From Methylomarinovum tepidoasis (GTDB taxonomy: Bacteria; Pseudomonadota; Gammaproteobacteria; Methylococcales; Methylothermaceae): 64,000 bases of DNA. The stretch spans positions 1,627,001 to 1,691,000 of the forward strand of contig NZ_AP024718.1 of assembly GCF_030294985.1 (NCBI RefSeq). The letters run 5' to 3'. The position numbers and the translations under genes were made by a program. Each line of letters begins with the position of its first letter. The stretch's first letter is position 1. A model generated the notes under the pieces. It did not search any database and was not told the DNA's origin. It was given only the letters and a program-made list of their open reading frames with translations. Below, piece after piece: positions 49,439 through 58,892 of the stretch.

Positions 49439-52400
49439 ACTGGGGCCGTCTGGCCATCCACCGCCACGTTCTCACCTGGATGCTCAACGCCCTGATCGTG
49501 CTGGCGGGCTGGGTGGCTTTCGAGCGCATCGGTGTGGACCGCTATCCCCGGATCGATTTCCCCATGATCTCGGTGACCACGGTGCTGGCCGGAGCCAATC
49601 CGGACATCATCGACGCCAGCATCACCAACGTCGTCGAGAGCGCCGTCAACAGCGTGCCAGGCATCGAGCACGTCCAGTCCGACTCCTTTCCCGGCGCTTC
49701 GGTGGTGCGCATCACCTTCGAGCTGGAAAAGGACATCGATGTGGCCTTCAACGAGGTCCAGGCCAAGGTCAACCAGGTTCTGAGCGAGCTGCCGGACAAC
49801 GCCGAGACCCCGGTGGTAGCCAAGGTGGAATTCGGAGCGGTGCCGATCCTGTGGCTGACCCTGAGCGGTGACCGTACCCTGCAACAGCTCAACCAGTACG
49901 CCCGCCTCCACATCAAGAAGCGCCTGGAGAATGTCGCCGGGGTCGGCGAGGTGCGCATTGGCGGCCGCCGTGAGCGCACCATCCGGGTCCATCTCGACCC
50001 CGCCCGCCTGAGCGCCTACGGTCTCACCGTCGGCGACGTGGTCGCCGCCTTTTCCCGGGAACACTTCCAGCTGCCGGGGGGCTTTTTGGTGGGACGCGAC
50101 CGGGAGCTGCTGATCAAGCTGGACCTGGAATTCCACAAGCCGGCGGAGATCGAGGAACTGATCGTCGCCGCGCGCAACGGCGCGCCGATCCGTATTCGCG
50201 ATATTGCCGCCGTGGAGGATGGCACCGAGGACGCCCGGCGGTTGGCGCGTTTCGGCAAATGTCAGGAAACGGCGGGACGGGAATCTGCGCGCCAGCCCGG
50301 AAATGCTTTCCTGCATTTAGGGCTGGTGCGGCCATCCCTGGCCGCCGGCGCTGCAGATTCCCGTCCCGCCGCCGTGCCTTCGGACTGCCACAGCGTCCCC
50401 GCCGTCGGCCTCGGCATCGTCAAGGTCACCGGTGCCAACGCGGTGGCGGTGATCCAGCAGGTCAAACAGCGCCTCGAGGAGGAAATCCTGCCCCAGCTGC
50501 CGCCGGGGCTGCGGATCGACATCGCCATCGACGATTCGGCCCTGATCCTGGCGCTGGTGGGGGCCCTGGAGGAACATCTGACCCTGGGCACCTTGCTGAC
50601 CGCCCTGGTGGTGTGGCTGTTTCTCAAGAACCTGCGCGCCACCCTGATCATCGCCCTGGCGATCCCGGTGTCGCTGCTGGGGGCGGTGGCGGTGATGTAT
50701 TTCGCCGGCTTCACCTTCAACACCATGACCCTGCTGGGGCTGCTGCTGCTGATCGGCATCGTGGTGGACGACGCCATCGTGGTGCTGGAGAACATCTATC
50801 GCCACCGCGAGGAAGATCCGGGCACCGGTTCTTTTGAGGCGGCCGAAGCCGGCGCCCGCCAGGTGGTGTTCGCGGTGGTGGCGGCGAGCCTGACCCTGGT
50901 GTCCATCTTCGCTTCGGTGCTGTTCATGGGCGGGGTGATCGGCAGTTTCTTCCGTTCTTTCTCGGTGGTGGTGAGCCTGGGGGTGCTGGTGTCCCTGTTC
51001 GTGTCCATCAGCCTCACGCCCATGCTGTGCGCTCGTTATCTGGAGGTGGCGCGCCGCCACGGTCCCCTCTACCTGTGGCTGGAGCGGGGTTTCAGGGCCC
51101 TGGAATCCGGTTACCGGCGGCTGCTGGGATGGACGTTGCGTCACCGGGTGTGGGTGGTGGCGATGGCGGTGATGGCGGTGATGCCGAGCGGCTTCTTCCT
51201 GGGCCAGCTGGGCAAGGGCTTTCTGCCGGAAGAGGACGAAGGCCGTTTTCTCATCAGCTTCAAGGCGCCCCTGGGTTCGAGCCTGCGCTACACCGAAGGG
51301 CGCCTGCGGGAAATGGAAAAGGTGCTGGCCCGCCACCGGGAGATCGCCTCCTGGTTCGCGGTGATCGGCGGCGGGGCCAGCGGCCAAGCCAGCCGCGGCG
51401 ACGTCTTCGTGCGTCTGGTGCCGCGCGAAAAGCGGGACATCCACATGTACCGCCTCATCGACCGCCTGCGCGGCGAGCTGGCGGGAATTCCCGGTCTCCA
51501 GGCCTTCCCCGCGCCCATCCCGCCCCTGGGCGGCCAGTGCGGCGAGTGCTCCAGTTCGTGCTCCAGGGCCCGGACGTGGCGGGCGTGGCCGAACAGAGCC
51601 GGCGCCTGCTACAGGCGTTGCGCCGCCACCCGGAACTGGGGACCATCGACCTCGACCTGCAGCTGGAGCTTCCCCAGCTGCGCCTGCGGGTGGACCGCAC
51701 CCGCGCCCGCCAGCTGGGCCTGCCGGCACGGGAGGTGACCCTGGCGGTCAACGTCCTGGCCGGGGGCCTGGACGTGGCCAAGTTCAACGACGAGCCCGGC
51801 GACGGCGAGCGCTACGACGTCCGTCTCAAGGCCGCCGAGGGAAGCTTCCGCGCCCCGGCCGACCTGCGCCAGATCTTCCTGCGGGCCAGCGGCGGCCGTC
51901 TGGTGCGCCTCGACACCGTGGCCCGCTGGGAGGAAAGGGTGGGGCCGGCGGTGGTGACCCGCTTCGACCTGCGCTATTCCGGCAATTTCTTCGCCACCCC
52001 CAAGGTTTCCGAGGGAGAGGCCGCCGCCATCGTCAAGCAAGTCGCCGCAAGTTCGTTGCCGCGCGGCTACCGGGTGAAGATGATCGGCCGTGCCGAGGAG
52101 TTCGAGAAGACCGCCGGCTACATGCTGTTCGCCCTGGTGGCGGCGGTGGTGCTGGTGTACATGGTGCTGGCCAGCCAGTTCAACGCCTTCCTCCAGCCCC
52201 TGGTCATCATGGCCGCCCAGCCCCTGGCGGTGGTGGGCGGGCTGGCGGGCCTGTGGCTTACCGGCCGCAGCCTCAACATGTTCTCCATGATGGGGCTGGT
52301 GCTGCTCATGGGGCTGGTGGCCAAGAACTCGATCCTGCTGGTGGACCTGACCAATCAGCTGTGCCTCCAGGGCCGCGGCATCGACGAAGCCCTGCGCGAG

Positions 52401-52646
52401 GCCTGCCCGGTGCGCCTCAGACCGGTATTGATGACCTCCCTGACGGTGATCGTCACCATGCTGCCGGCGGTGCTGGGTCTGGGAGCCGCCAGCGACACCG
52501 CCGCCCCCTTGGCGGCGGCGGTGGTGGGCGGCATGGTCAGCTCCACCCTGCTGACCCTGGTGGTGGTGCCGGCGCTGTATTCGCTGCTGGAGCACGGTTT
52601 GCGGCGCTGGCGCAAGGCCGATACGGTTACCGGGGATCGGGGGTGA
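49435..52646 (+). pseudogene. RND-family efflux permease, frameshifted and with a palindromic insertion
   Basis: This is an AcrB/MexF-like inner-membrane pump of about 1,070 codons with twelve spans: N-terminal HVLTWMLNALIVLAGW, porter domains, GIVVDDAIVVLENIYRHRE (proton-relay aspartates), a second half with QFNAFLQPLVIMAAQPLAVV and VAKNSILLVDLTNQL. A one-base loss near 51547 splits it into two frames. About 43-47 foreign codons lie between RRLARF and VPAVGLGI (about 50255-50395), built around a three-stem palindrome. The N-terminal sequence resembles multidrug/solute pumps of unspecified substrate. Confidence 0.85.
50270..50371. repeat. Three-stem palindromic element inside the RND permease
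   Basis: Outer arms of 19 bp pair perfectly (CGGCGGGACGGGAATCTGC 50270-50288 with 50353-50371). Inside are two hairpins: CCAGCCC-GG-AAATGC (50292-50306) with GCATTT-A-GGGCTGG (50313-50326), and GCGGCCA (50328-50334) with TGGCCGC (50339-50345). It differs in sequence from the repeat at 10959 and 33097, though the three-arm layout is similar. TTCGG flanks it at 50251-50255 and 50379-50383. Confidence 0.85.
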
Positions 52647-53052
52647 GCAGTTTCAGCGGACGGTTGCGGTGTTTGCGATAGATGCGGAAATCGGAGTCCA
52701 GGGTAAAAATCAGATGGTCCGGGTGTTGCTCCGCCATCCGTACCAGACAGGCGTCGGCCAGGGACATGGGCACGTTTCGGTATCGTTGCACCAATGACCG
52801 GACCGAGGCTGCCTCTTCGGTCAGAGAAAAGTCAGGCAGCAGCAGACCGTTTTCGATCCAGCGATAGACCAGGTCACAGGCAATGGGAAAGGCACGCAGC
52901 AGGTGCAGGGTTTCAGCGATGACCGCCTCGCAAGTCAACAGCGGTGGCGGCAATTGCTTGAAGCATTCCACGCTCCAGGCGTGGTGGCGATCGTCCTCAT
53001 CGAGGAATGCCACTAGGGGGCCGGTGTCAACGATCGCCTTTGGACGTTTCAC
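52627..53052 (-). CDS. PIN-domain toxin (VapC family)
   Basis: This 141-aa PIN ribonuclease-type protein has acidic residues in IVDTGPLVAFLDEDD, the ET of IAETLHLL, LADACLV and FTLDSDF, the four-acid PIN site. The GTG at 53052 has GGAGG 6 nt upstream. It overlaps the antitoxin gene by 26 nt, the usual toxin-after-antitoxin arrangement. Confidence 0.85.
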   Translation of the reverse strand: MKRPKAIVDTGPLVAFLDEDDRHHAWSVECFKQLPPPLLTCEAVIAETLHLLRAFPIACDLVYRWIENGLLLPDFSLTEEAASVRSLVQRYRNVPMSLADACLVRMAEQHPDHLIFTLDSDFRIYRKHRNRPLKLLTPDPR

Positions 53053-53302
53053 CGAAATCCTCCAAGTGACGGGGGTCGGTGGCCAGGTCTCCCTTGCCGC
53101 TGTGAACGATGCCACAGCCGTCGGCCATGAGATCCCAGGCACTGCCTTCGGTTTCCTCCCCGCCCTCGGCTTCCGGTGCCGGTTGTTCGAGAACCCGGCG
53201 CAGCCCCTCGGCGATCAGGTCTTTCAGTTTTCGCCCACGCAGCGCCGCTTCCACTTTCGCCCGCCGGTAAAGTTCATCCGGGAGTTCCACGGTGGTTTTC
53301 AT
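53027..53302 (-). CDS. Ribbon-helix-helix antitoxin (VapB type)
   Basis: This 91-aa protein has an N-terminal MKTTVELPDELYRRAKVEAALRGRKLKDL (antitoxin DNA-binding fold) and an acidic C-terminus that would wrap the toxin. The ATG at 53302 has AGGA upstream. It is paired with the PIN gene. Confidence 0.82.
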   Translation of the reverse strand: MKTTVELPDELYRRAKVEAALRGRKLKDLIAEGLRRVLEQPAPEAEGGEETEGSAWDLMADGCGIVHSGKGDLATDPRHLEDFGETSKGDR

Positions 53303-53465
53303 CGTTCCTACTCTCAGCCAGTAATATGGCTTTATGGTAAGCGACAGGCACAGTGATGTCCACGCGGAGGGTGTTTCCCTCACCCGATCCAGGTGGACGC
53401 AAACCTGGCCCTGTAGCTGGCGGTGTGCTGGCTCATCCATTCTATCGTTACAAAGGGGGGTGGGG

Positions 53466-53561
53466 GTGAAGGATCTGTGGCTCCTGATGACGCAACTGGC
53501 CGCATTGGGGGCCGTGGTCTTCGTCGCCGGCATCTGGCGTTTCCGGCGTCAGTTTGGTTGA
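53466..53561 (+). CDS. Possible 31-aa membrane peptide
   Basis: A GTG start with AAAGGGGGG nearby opens a 31-residue frame with one hydrophobic span and a basic end (WRFRRQFG). It ends just before the nitroreductase. Too short to be sure. Confidence 0.3.
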   Translation: MKDLWLLMTQLAALGAVVFVAGIWRFRRQFG

Positions 53562-53585
53562 ATGGAGCGGAAACAGGAGGTGCAA

Positions 53586-54440
53586 ATGAGCCGGGAACGA
53601 CTGAACGTGCAGGCCCCCGTCCACGAACTGATCGCCGCCCGCTGGAGCCCCCGGGCGTTCGACGCGCGGCCGGTGGAGACGGAGAAGCTGGCCTCGTGCC
53701 TGGAGGCGGCCCGCTGGGCGCCGTCGTGCTACAACGACCAGCCCTGGCGCTTCCTGGTGGCCGACCGTCACCAGGAGGGGGAAGCCTGGCAGCGTTTGTT
53801 CGATTGTCTGTCCCCAGGCAACCAGACCTGGGCCCGAAGGGCGCCGGTGCTGATCCTGGCCTGCGCCGCGACCCGCTTCGGCCACAACGGTCAGCCCAAC
53901 CGCTGGGCCCAATACGACACCGGTCAGGCGATGATGAGCCTGGTGCTGCAGGCCATCGCCCTGGGGCTGGCGGCCCATCAGATGGGGGGCTTCGACGCCG
54001 GTCGGGTCCGACAGGCCTTCGCCATCCCCGACGAGTACGATCTTATGAGCGTCGCCGCCCTAGGCTATCCTGGAGATCCCGCAGTGCTCGACGAAGAGAC
54101 GCGGCAGCGGGAGCTGGCGTCCCATCAGCGCAAACCCCTGGAGGAGATCGCCTTTGCCGGGCGCCGGGGCCTGGGCTTCATGGTGCCGGATTCCCTGGGC
54201 TGGAAGGCGAAAGTCGGCCAGAGTGCCTGCCCTGGTACCATCCGGATCTCGATCCGGACGTGGCTGAAACCCTGGAGCGGCTTGGGATCGAGGGCAGGCG
54301 GGTGCTCGACCTGGGCGCCGGCCCCGGCACCCAGGCGGTGCCCCTGGCCAGGCGGGGCTTTCAGGTGGTGGCCACCGATGTCTCTCCGACCGCGGTGGAT
54401 CGGGCCCGGCGGCTGGCGGAGCGGGAAGGGGTGGAGGTGA
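53586..54440 (+). CDS. Nitroreductase-family protein with read-through tail
   Basis: Residues 1 to about 200 are an FMN-dependent nitroreductase (HELIAARWSPRAFDARPV, ARWAPSCYNDQPWRFLV, LGLAAHQMGGFD). The ATG at 53586 is 5 nt after AGGAGG. Where relatives end, the frame runs on into the start of a methyltransferase (from ATG 54180) and then, after a frameshift near 54213, into about 75 meaningless residues. The substrate is unknown. Confidence 0.8.
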   Translation: MSRERLNVQAPVHELIAARWSPRAFDARPVETEKLASCLEAARWAPSCYNDQPWRFLVADRHQEGEAWQRLFDCLSPGNQTWARRAPVLILACAATRFGHNGQPNRWAQYDTGQAMMSLVLQAIALGLAAHQMGGFDAGRVRQAFAIPDEYDLMSVAALGYPGDPAVLDEETRQRELASHQRKPLEEIAFAGRRGLGFMVPDSLGWKAKVGQSACPGTIRISIRTWLKPWSGLGSRAGGCSTWAPAPAPRRCPWPGGAFRWWPPMSLRPRWIGPGGWRSGKGWR

Positions 54441-54772
54441 CGTTTCTCGTGGACGACATCCTCGCCACCCGCCTGGAAGGGCCCTTCGACCTGATCCTCG
54501 ACCGCGGCGTGTTCCACGTGTTCGCCCCCGAGGCGCACGGCCGCTATCTGGCGGCGGTTTCGTGGCTGCTCCGCCCCGGCGGGCTGCTGCTGCTCAAATG
54601 CTTCAGCGCCGAGGAAACCCGCCCGGAATGCCCGCCGGGACGCTACGCCCCGGAAGACATCCGGCGCATCTTCTCCGGCCCCTTCCGGGTCGTCGAGATT
54701 CGCCCCTCGGCCTTCGCAAGACCCGGGGACGACGATCCCCCCAAAGCCCTGTTCTGCGTTAATTTCCGATAG
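54180..54772 (+). pseudogene. Class I SAM-dependent methyltransferase, frameshifted
   Basis: The start (MVPDSLGWKAK) shares the nitroreductase frame; a missing base near 54213 moves the rest to another frame, which encodes CLPWYHPDLDPDVAETLERL, the SAM-binding VLDLGAGPGTQAVPLA and VVATDVS motifs, and a normal C-terminus to 54772. Repaired length is near 198 aa. No substrate can be inferred. Confidence 0.75.
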
Positions 54773-54805
54773 CGGCCCACTGAATGCGGGCTAACTGACA
54801 TCGGA

Positions 54806-55447
54806 TTACTTGTCGGCCAGATCATGCAGATAGGCCAGGCGCACCAGTTCTCCCAGGGTGCTGACCTCGAGCTTGCGCTTGATCTGGGTCATATAGTTGG
54901 CGGCGGTCTTGTAACTGATATATAGGCGCTCTGCGATCTCCTGCACCGACAGTCCTCGGGCAGCCAGACAGAAAATTTCGAATTCGCGGTTGGTAAGACA
55001 GCTCAACTTGCCTTCCTGCTCCTCGCCGTTGGCGTATTGCCAGGCCAGTTTCTGGGCGATGGTGGCGGCGATGTAGTGCTCCCCGCGGGCGATGGTGCGG
55101 ATCGCTTCGGGCAGGATTTCCGGCTCGGTGCTCTTGCTGACGTAGCCCTTGGCGCCTGCTTCCAGGGCGCGTCTGGCGTACAGGGTTTCTTCATGCATGG
55201 TGTAAATCAGAATATTGGCCTCCGGATCGTGGCTGATGATGCGGCGCAGCACCGTCAGGCCCCCGGCGCCGGGCATGGACAGGTCCAGCACCAGGACGTC
55301 GGGGCAGTGATTGATGTAGCCGTGATAGGTGCGATCGCTGTCCTCGGCCTCGGCAACGATGCGGATGTCGTCGCTCTGTTCCAGCAGAAACCGGTGGCCG
55401 GCGCGGACTACCGGATGGTCATCCGCAAGCATGACGCGGATGGTCAT
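54806..55447 (-). CDS. mxaB: LuxR-type response regulator MxaB
   Basis: This 213-aa regulator has an N-terminal receiver (VMLADDHPVVRAG, phospho-Asp in VLDLSMPG) and a C-terminal LuxR helix-turn-helix (LTNREFEIFCLAARGLSVQEIAERLYISYKTAANY). Beside a HisKA_3 kinase and mxaF it fits MxaB, which activates mxa genes in Methylococcales and takes part in the lanthanide switch between mxa and xox. It overlaps the kinase gene by 29 nt. Confidence 0.85.
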   Translation of the reverse strand: MTIRVMLADDHPVVRAGHRFLLEQSDDIRIVAEAEDSDRTYHGYINHCPDVLVLDLSMPGAGGLTVLRRIISHDPEANILIYTMHEETLYARRALEAGAKGYVSKSTEPEILPEAIRTIARGEHYIAATIAQKLAWQYANGEEQEGKLSCLTNREFEIFCLAARGLSVQEIAERLYISYKTAANYMTQIKRKLEVSTLGELVRLAYLHDLADK

Positions 55448-56822
55448 CGTTTTCCTCCTCCTCGAAAGGCAGTTGAATGGACAGGGTGAAACCGCGGCCA
55501 GGGGCTGTGGTGACCTGGAACCGGCCGCCCAGACTCTCGACCCGCTCCCGCATGCCCTTCAGGCCGTAACCGCGCCCGCGCAGCGGTGGGATGGCGGCAC
55601 CGCTGCCGTCGTCGTGGATGGTGAGGTGCAGCCAGCGGGGCCGGGGTGTTTCAGCTACCGTCAGTCGGACGCGAACGTGCCGGGGATGGCCATGGCGGAA
55701 GGCGTTGGTGAGGGCTTCCTGGACGATGCGGTAAACGTGGATTTGATGTCCAGCGGGGAAGTCGTCTGCGCCCGGGTCACATTGGAGCTGGATCCGGACT
55801 TGGGGACGCTGTTGCCGCCAGCGGTCGGCGAGGGCACCGAGGGCGGCGCACAAACCCAGATCATCAAGCATCAACGGCCGCAGGCGGTGGATCATGGCGC
55901 GGATGGTTTCGAACAGGTGATCCACCTGCTCGACGATCAGGCAGGCTGCCTGGCGTGTCGGTTCCGCGGGCCGTTGCTGCTTGATCGACAAAGCCAGCAT
56001 CTTGATGCCGCTGAGCACCTGGCCAAGTTCATCGTGAAGCTCCCGGGCCAGCGTGCGGCGTTCCTCTTCCTCCACTTTGAGCAACTGCCGGGTCAGGCGG
56101 CAGTTGTCGGCGCGGGTCTGCTGCAACTCACCGGCGCAGTGGTTGAAGGCCTGGGCGATGCGGAACCACTCCGGTTGCGGGAATTGGGGCAGGCGGTGGT
56201 CATACCGTTCCTGCTCCAGGGCCACCAGCCCGCCCAGAACGGCATCCACCGGCTGAAAAGCCCGTCCCAGCACCCAATACAAGGCCGCGAAACACCCCCC
56301 TGCCAGAAGCAGGATCAGCCCCAGAAACAGGCGGGTTTCCTGCCAGGCTTCAGCGATTTCGTCGGCTGGATCGGCCACCAGCCGCACCTGCAGCCCCCGG
56401 CCCTGCCGGGTAGGGATGGTTTGTTCCAGAATGGCGGGCGGTGGCTGCACCAGGCGGGCGAACCAGGCCGGCACATCAGGGAGCGCCGGGGAAGGGGGCG
56501 GGGGTAGGGGCCTCTCGTCCTGGAGTATAAACAGGCGGACGTGACGTAATTGCCCCAGGCGTTCCAGCATCGACCGCCAGGCGGCGGCCTGTTCGTCGGG
56601 CAAGGGCCCCTGCAGATGACTGGCTTCCACCATTTCCCAGGCCAGGTGCAGGGCGGAACGGGTTTCCTCCGCCACTGATTTGCGCACGTGATGGACCACC
56701 AGCACGCTGCCGATGGCGACCACGAGGGTCAGGATGACGGCGATGATGAGGTTGACCCGGGTTTTCAGGCTCAACTGCATGAACATGCAGCCATTTTCAG
56801 GCATCCGCAGCCGGGATGCCAT
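55419..56822 (-). CDS. mxaY: Sensor histidine kinase MxaY
   Basis: This 467-aa membrane kinase has spans near residues 22-45 and 180-205 flanking a periplasmic sensor of about 130 residues, a HAMP-like linker, the HisKA_3 dimerisation/phospho-His box (RELHDELGQVLSGIKML), and an ATPase domain (GYGLKGMRERVESLGG). AAGGA 5 nt before the ATG at 56822 supports that start. Assignment to MxaY comes from its partnership with mxaB and the adjacent mxa operon. Confidence 0.85.
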   Translation of the reverse strand: MASRLRMPENGCMFMQLSLKTRVNLIIAVILTLVVAIGSVLVVHHVRKSVAEETRSALHLAWEMVEASHLQGPLPDEQAAAWRSMLERLGQLRHVRLFILQDERPLPPPPSPALPDVPAWFARLVQPPPAILEQTIPTRQGRGLQVRLVADPADEIAEAWQETRLFLGLILLLAGGCFAALYWVLGRAFQPVDAVLGGLVALEQERYDHRLPQFPQPEWFRIAQAFNHCAGELQQTRADNCRLTRQLLKVEEEERRTLARELHDELGQVLSGIKMLALSIKQQRPAEPTRQAACLIVEQVDHLFETIRAMIHRLRPLMLDDLGLCAALGALADRWRQQRPQVRIQLQCDPGADDFPAGHQIHVYRIVQEALTNAFRHGHPRHVRVRLTVAETPRPRWLHLTIHDDGSGAAIPPLRGRGYGLKGMRERVESLGGRFQVTTAPGRGFTLSIQLPFEEEENDDHPRHACG

Positions 56823-56941
56823 AGGAATCCTTCCTTGCCTTGAGGCGGGGGAATTTCCAAGGCCGGCCGGACGAATTTCATCCCGGTTTCAGGAACTTGG
56901 CGCCCCTGGATCCGGGAAAAACTCGGTAACGCGTCGGTGGG

Positions 56942-56967
56942 TTCCGGCATCACAATGGTAGCCGGAA
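56942..56967. promoter_or_regulatory. Inverted repeat in the mxaY-mxaF divergent gap
   Basis: TTCCGGC (56942-56948) and GCCGGAA (56961-56967) form a 7-bp inverted repeat with a 12-nt spacer, 41 nt before the mxaF start. It is the only clear symmetric element in the 185-nt gap and is a candidate regulator site or 5'-UTR stem. I could not assign a confident -10/-35 pair. Confidence 0.4.
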
Positions 56968-57007
56968 TTCAACACGAACAACCTGCAAGAGGAAGAGGAG
57001 CTGTTCC

Positions 57008-58810
57008 ATGCGATACAAAACCCTGTCCCTGGTGCTGACGGCAATGCTGGCAGGCAGCGCCACCGTGGCCCAGGCCAACCAGAAGTTGATCGAACTGTCC
57101 AGGAAGGACACCAACTGGGTGATGCCGACCAAGGACTACAGCGCTACCCACTACTCCAGACTGGCTCAGATCGATACCGATAACGTCAAGAACCTTCAGG
57201 TGGCCTGGAGTTTTTCCACCGGTGTCCTCCACGGCCACGAAGGCGGGCCGCTGGTGGTGGATGGCCTCATGTACATCAACACCCCGTTTCCCAACACCGT
57301 CTATGCCCTGGATCTCGACAATCCCGGAAAGATCGTATGGGAATACAACCCCAAGCAGAATCCAGCCGCCCGCGCGGTGGCCTGTTGCGACGTGGTCAAC
57401 CGCGGCGTGGCCTACGCCCCGGCGGAGAAAGGCAAGCCGGCCAAGATTTTCCTGGGCCAGCTCGACGGCAATCTGGTGGCCCTGAACGCCAAGACCGGTG
57501 AACCCGTCTGGAAGATGGAGGCATGCGACATCCGCGTCGGTGCCACCATCACCCAGGCCCCTTTCGTGGTCAAGGACAAGGTGTTGGTAGGCTGCTCCGG
57601 CGCCGAACTGGGGGTGCGCGGTTACGTGACCGCCTTCAACATCCACGATGGCAAAATGGAATGGCGGGCGTTCGCCACCGGTCCTGACAAGGATATTCGC
57701 CTGTCAGACAAGTTCAACGAGAAAACGCCACAATACGGCCGCTTTGGTCTCGGTCTCAAGACCTGGGAAGGGGACGCCTGGAAGATCGGCGGTGGCACCA
57801 ACTGGGGTTGGTACGCCTACGATCCGGATCTGGATTTGATTTACTACGGCTCCGGCAACCCGGCGCCGTGGAACGAGACCATGCGTCCGGGGGACAACAA
57901 GTGGACCATGACCATATGGGCCCGCGATCCCGACGATGGCATGGCCGTTTATGGCTACCAGAAGACGCCTCACGACGAGTGGGACTATGCCGGGGTCAAC
58001 TACATGGCGTTGTCCGAGCAGGTCATCGACGGCAAGAAGGTGAAGCTGGTGACCCACCCGGACCGTAACGGCATCGTCTATACCCTTAACCGGGAAACCG
58101 GGGAACTGGTGCGGGCCGACAAGCTGGACGACACGGTCAACTGGGTCAAGTACGTGGATCTGAAGACCGGCCAGCCGGTGCGCGACCCCGAATACGGAAC
58201 CCGCATGGACCATCAGGCCAAGAACATCTGCCCTTCGGCCATGGGTTACCACAACCAGGGGGTGGATGCCTACGATCCCGAAAAACACTTGTTCTTCTTT
58301 GGTCTCAACCACATCTGCATGGACTGGGAGCCGTTCATGCTGCCCTACCGGGCCGGACAGTTCTTCGTCGGCGCCACCCTCAACATGTATCCCGGTCCCA
58401 AAGGGGTGATGGGCTTCGTGCGTGCCTACGATGTCAAAAACGGCCGATTCAAGTGGTCGGTACCGGAGAAATTCTCGGTCTGGGGCGGCACCCTGGCCAC
58501 TCAGGGCAACCTGGTCTTCTATGGCACATTGGACGGCTGGATCAAGGCCCTCGACAGCCGCGACGGCAAGTTGAAATGGAAGTTCAAGTTGCCTTCCGGC
58601 GTCATCGGCCATCCCATCACCTATGAGCACAACGGCAAGCAGTACGTCGCCATCTACTACGGCGTCGGTGGCTGGCCCGGGGTCGGTCTGGTGTTCGATC
58701 TTAAAGACCCTTCGGCCGGTCTGGGCGCTGTGGGCGCTTTCAAGGAACTGGCCAAATACACCAAGATGGGCGGCGGCGTGATGGTGTTCGCCCTGCCGGA
58801 CGAAACCTGA
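57008..58810 (+). CDS. mxaF: PQQ-dependent methanol dehydrogenase large subunit (calcium type)
   Basis: It oxidises methanol to formaldehyde in the periplasm using PQQ and Ca2+. The 600-aa precursor has a 23-residue signal peptide (ends TVAQA). The disulfide CC is at 126-127; Glu200, Asn284 and Asp326 match mature positions 177, 261 and 303 of known MxaF. The residue two after the catalytic Asp is Ala328 (WDYAGVN), not the Asp that lanthanide-binding XoxF carries, so this is the Ca enzyme. GAGGAG precedes the ATG. It is the first gene of mxaFJGIRSAC. Confidence 0.98.
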   Translation: MRYKTLSLVLTAMLAGSATVAQANQKLIELSRKDTNWVMPTKDYSATHYSRLAQIDTDNVKNLQVAWSFSTGVLHGHEGGPLVVDGLMYINTPFPNTVYALDLDNPGKIVWEYNPKQNPAARAVACCDVVNRGVAYAPAEKGKPAKIFLGQLDGNLVALNAKTGEPVWKMEACDIRVGATITQAPFVVKDKVLVGCSGAELGVRGYVTAFNIHDGKMEWRAFATGPDKDIRLSDKFNEKTPQYGRFGLGLKTWEGDAWKIGGGTNWGWYAYDPDLDLIYYGSGNPAPWNETMRPGDNKWTMTIWARDPDDGMAVYGYQKTPHDEWDYAGVNYMALSEQVIDGKKVKLVTHPDRNGIVYTLNRETGELVRADKLDDTVNWVKYVDLKTGQPVRDPEYGTRMDHQAKNICPSAMGYHNQGVDAYDPEKHLFFFGLNHICMDWEPFMLPYRAGQFFVGATLNMYPGPKGVMGFVRAYDVKNGRFKWSVPEKFSVWGGTLATQGNLVFYGTLDGWIKALDSRDGKLKWKFKLPSGVIGHPITYEHNGKQYVAIYYGVGGWPGVGLVFDLKDPSAGLGAVGAFKELAKYTKMGGGVMVFALPDET

Positions 58811-58892
58811 TCGGCGCATTTTGCCAAACCAAGGTCTGCGGGCGGTCGTGTGGCCGCCCGCATCCAATCCCAAACAAAAAGGTGAAAGACAC

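Noticed and set aside
57008-58810. XoxF (lanthanide methanol dehydrogenase)
   Set aside because: Ala328 replaces the extra metal-binding Asp, and mxaJ, mxaG and mxaI follow.
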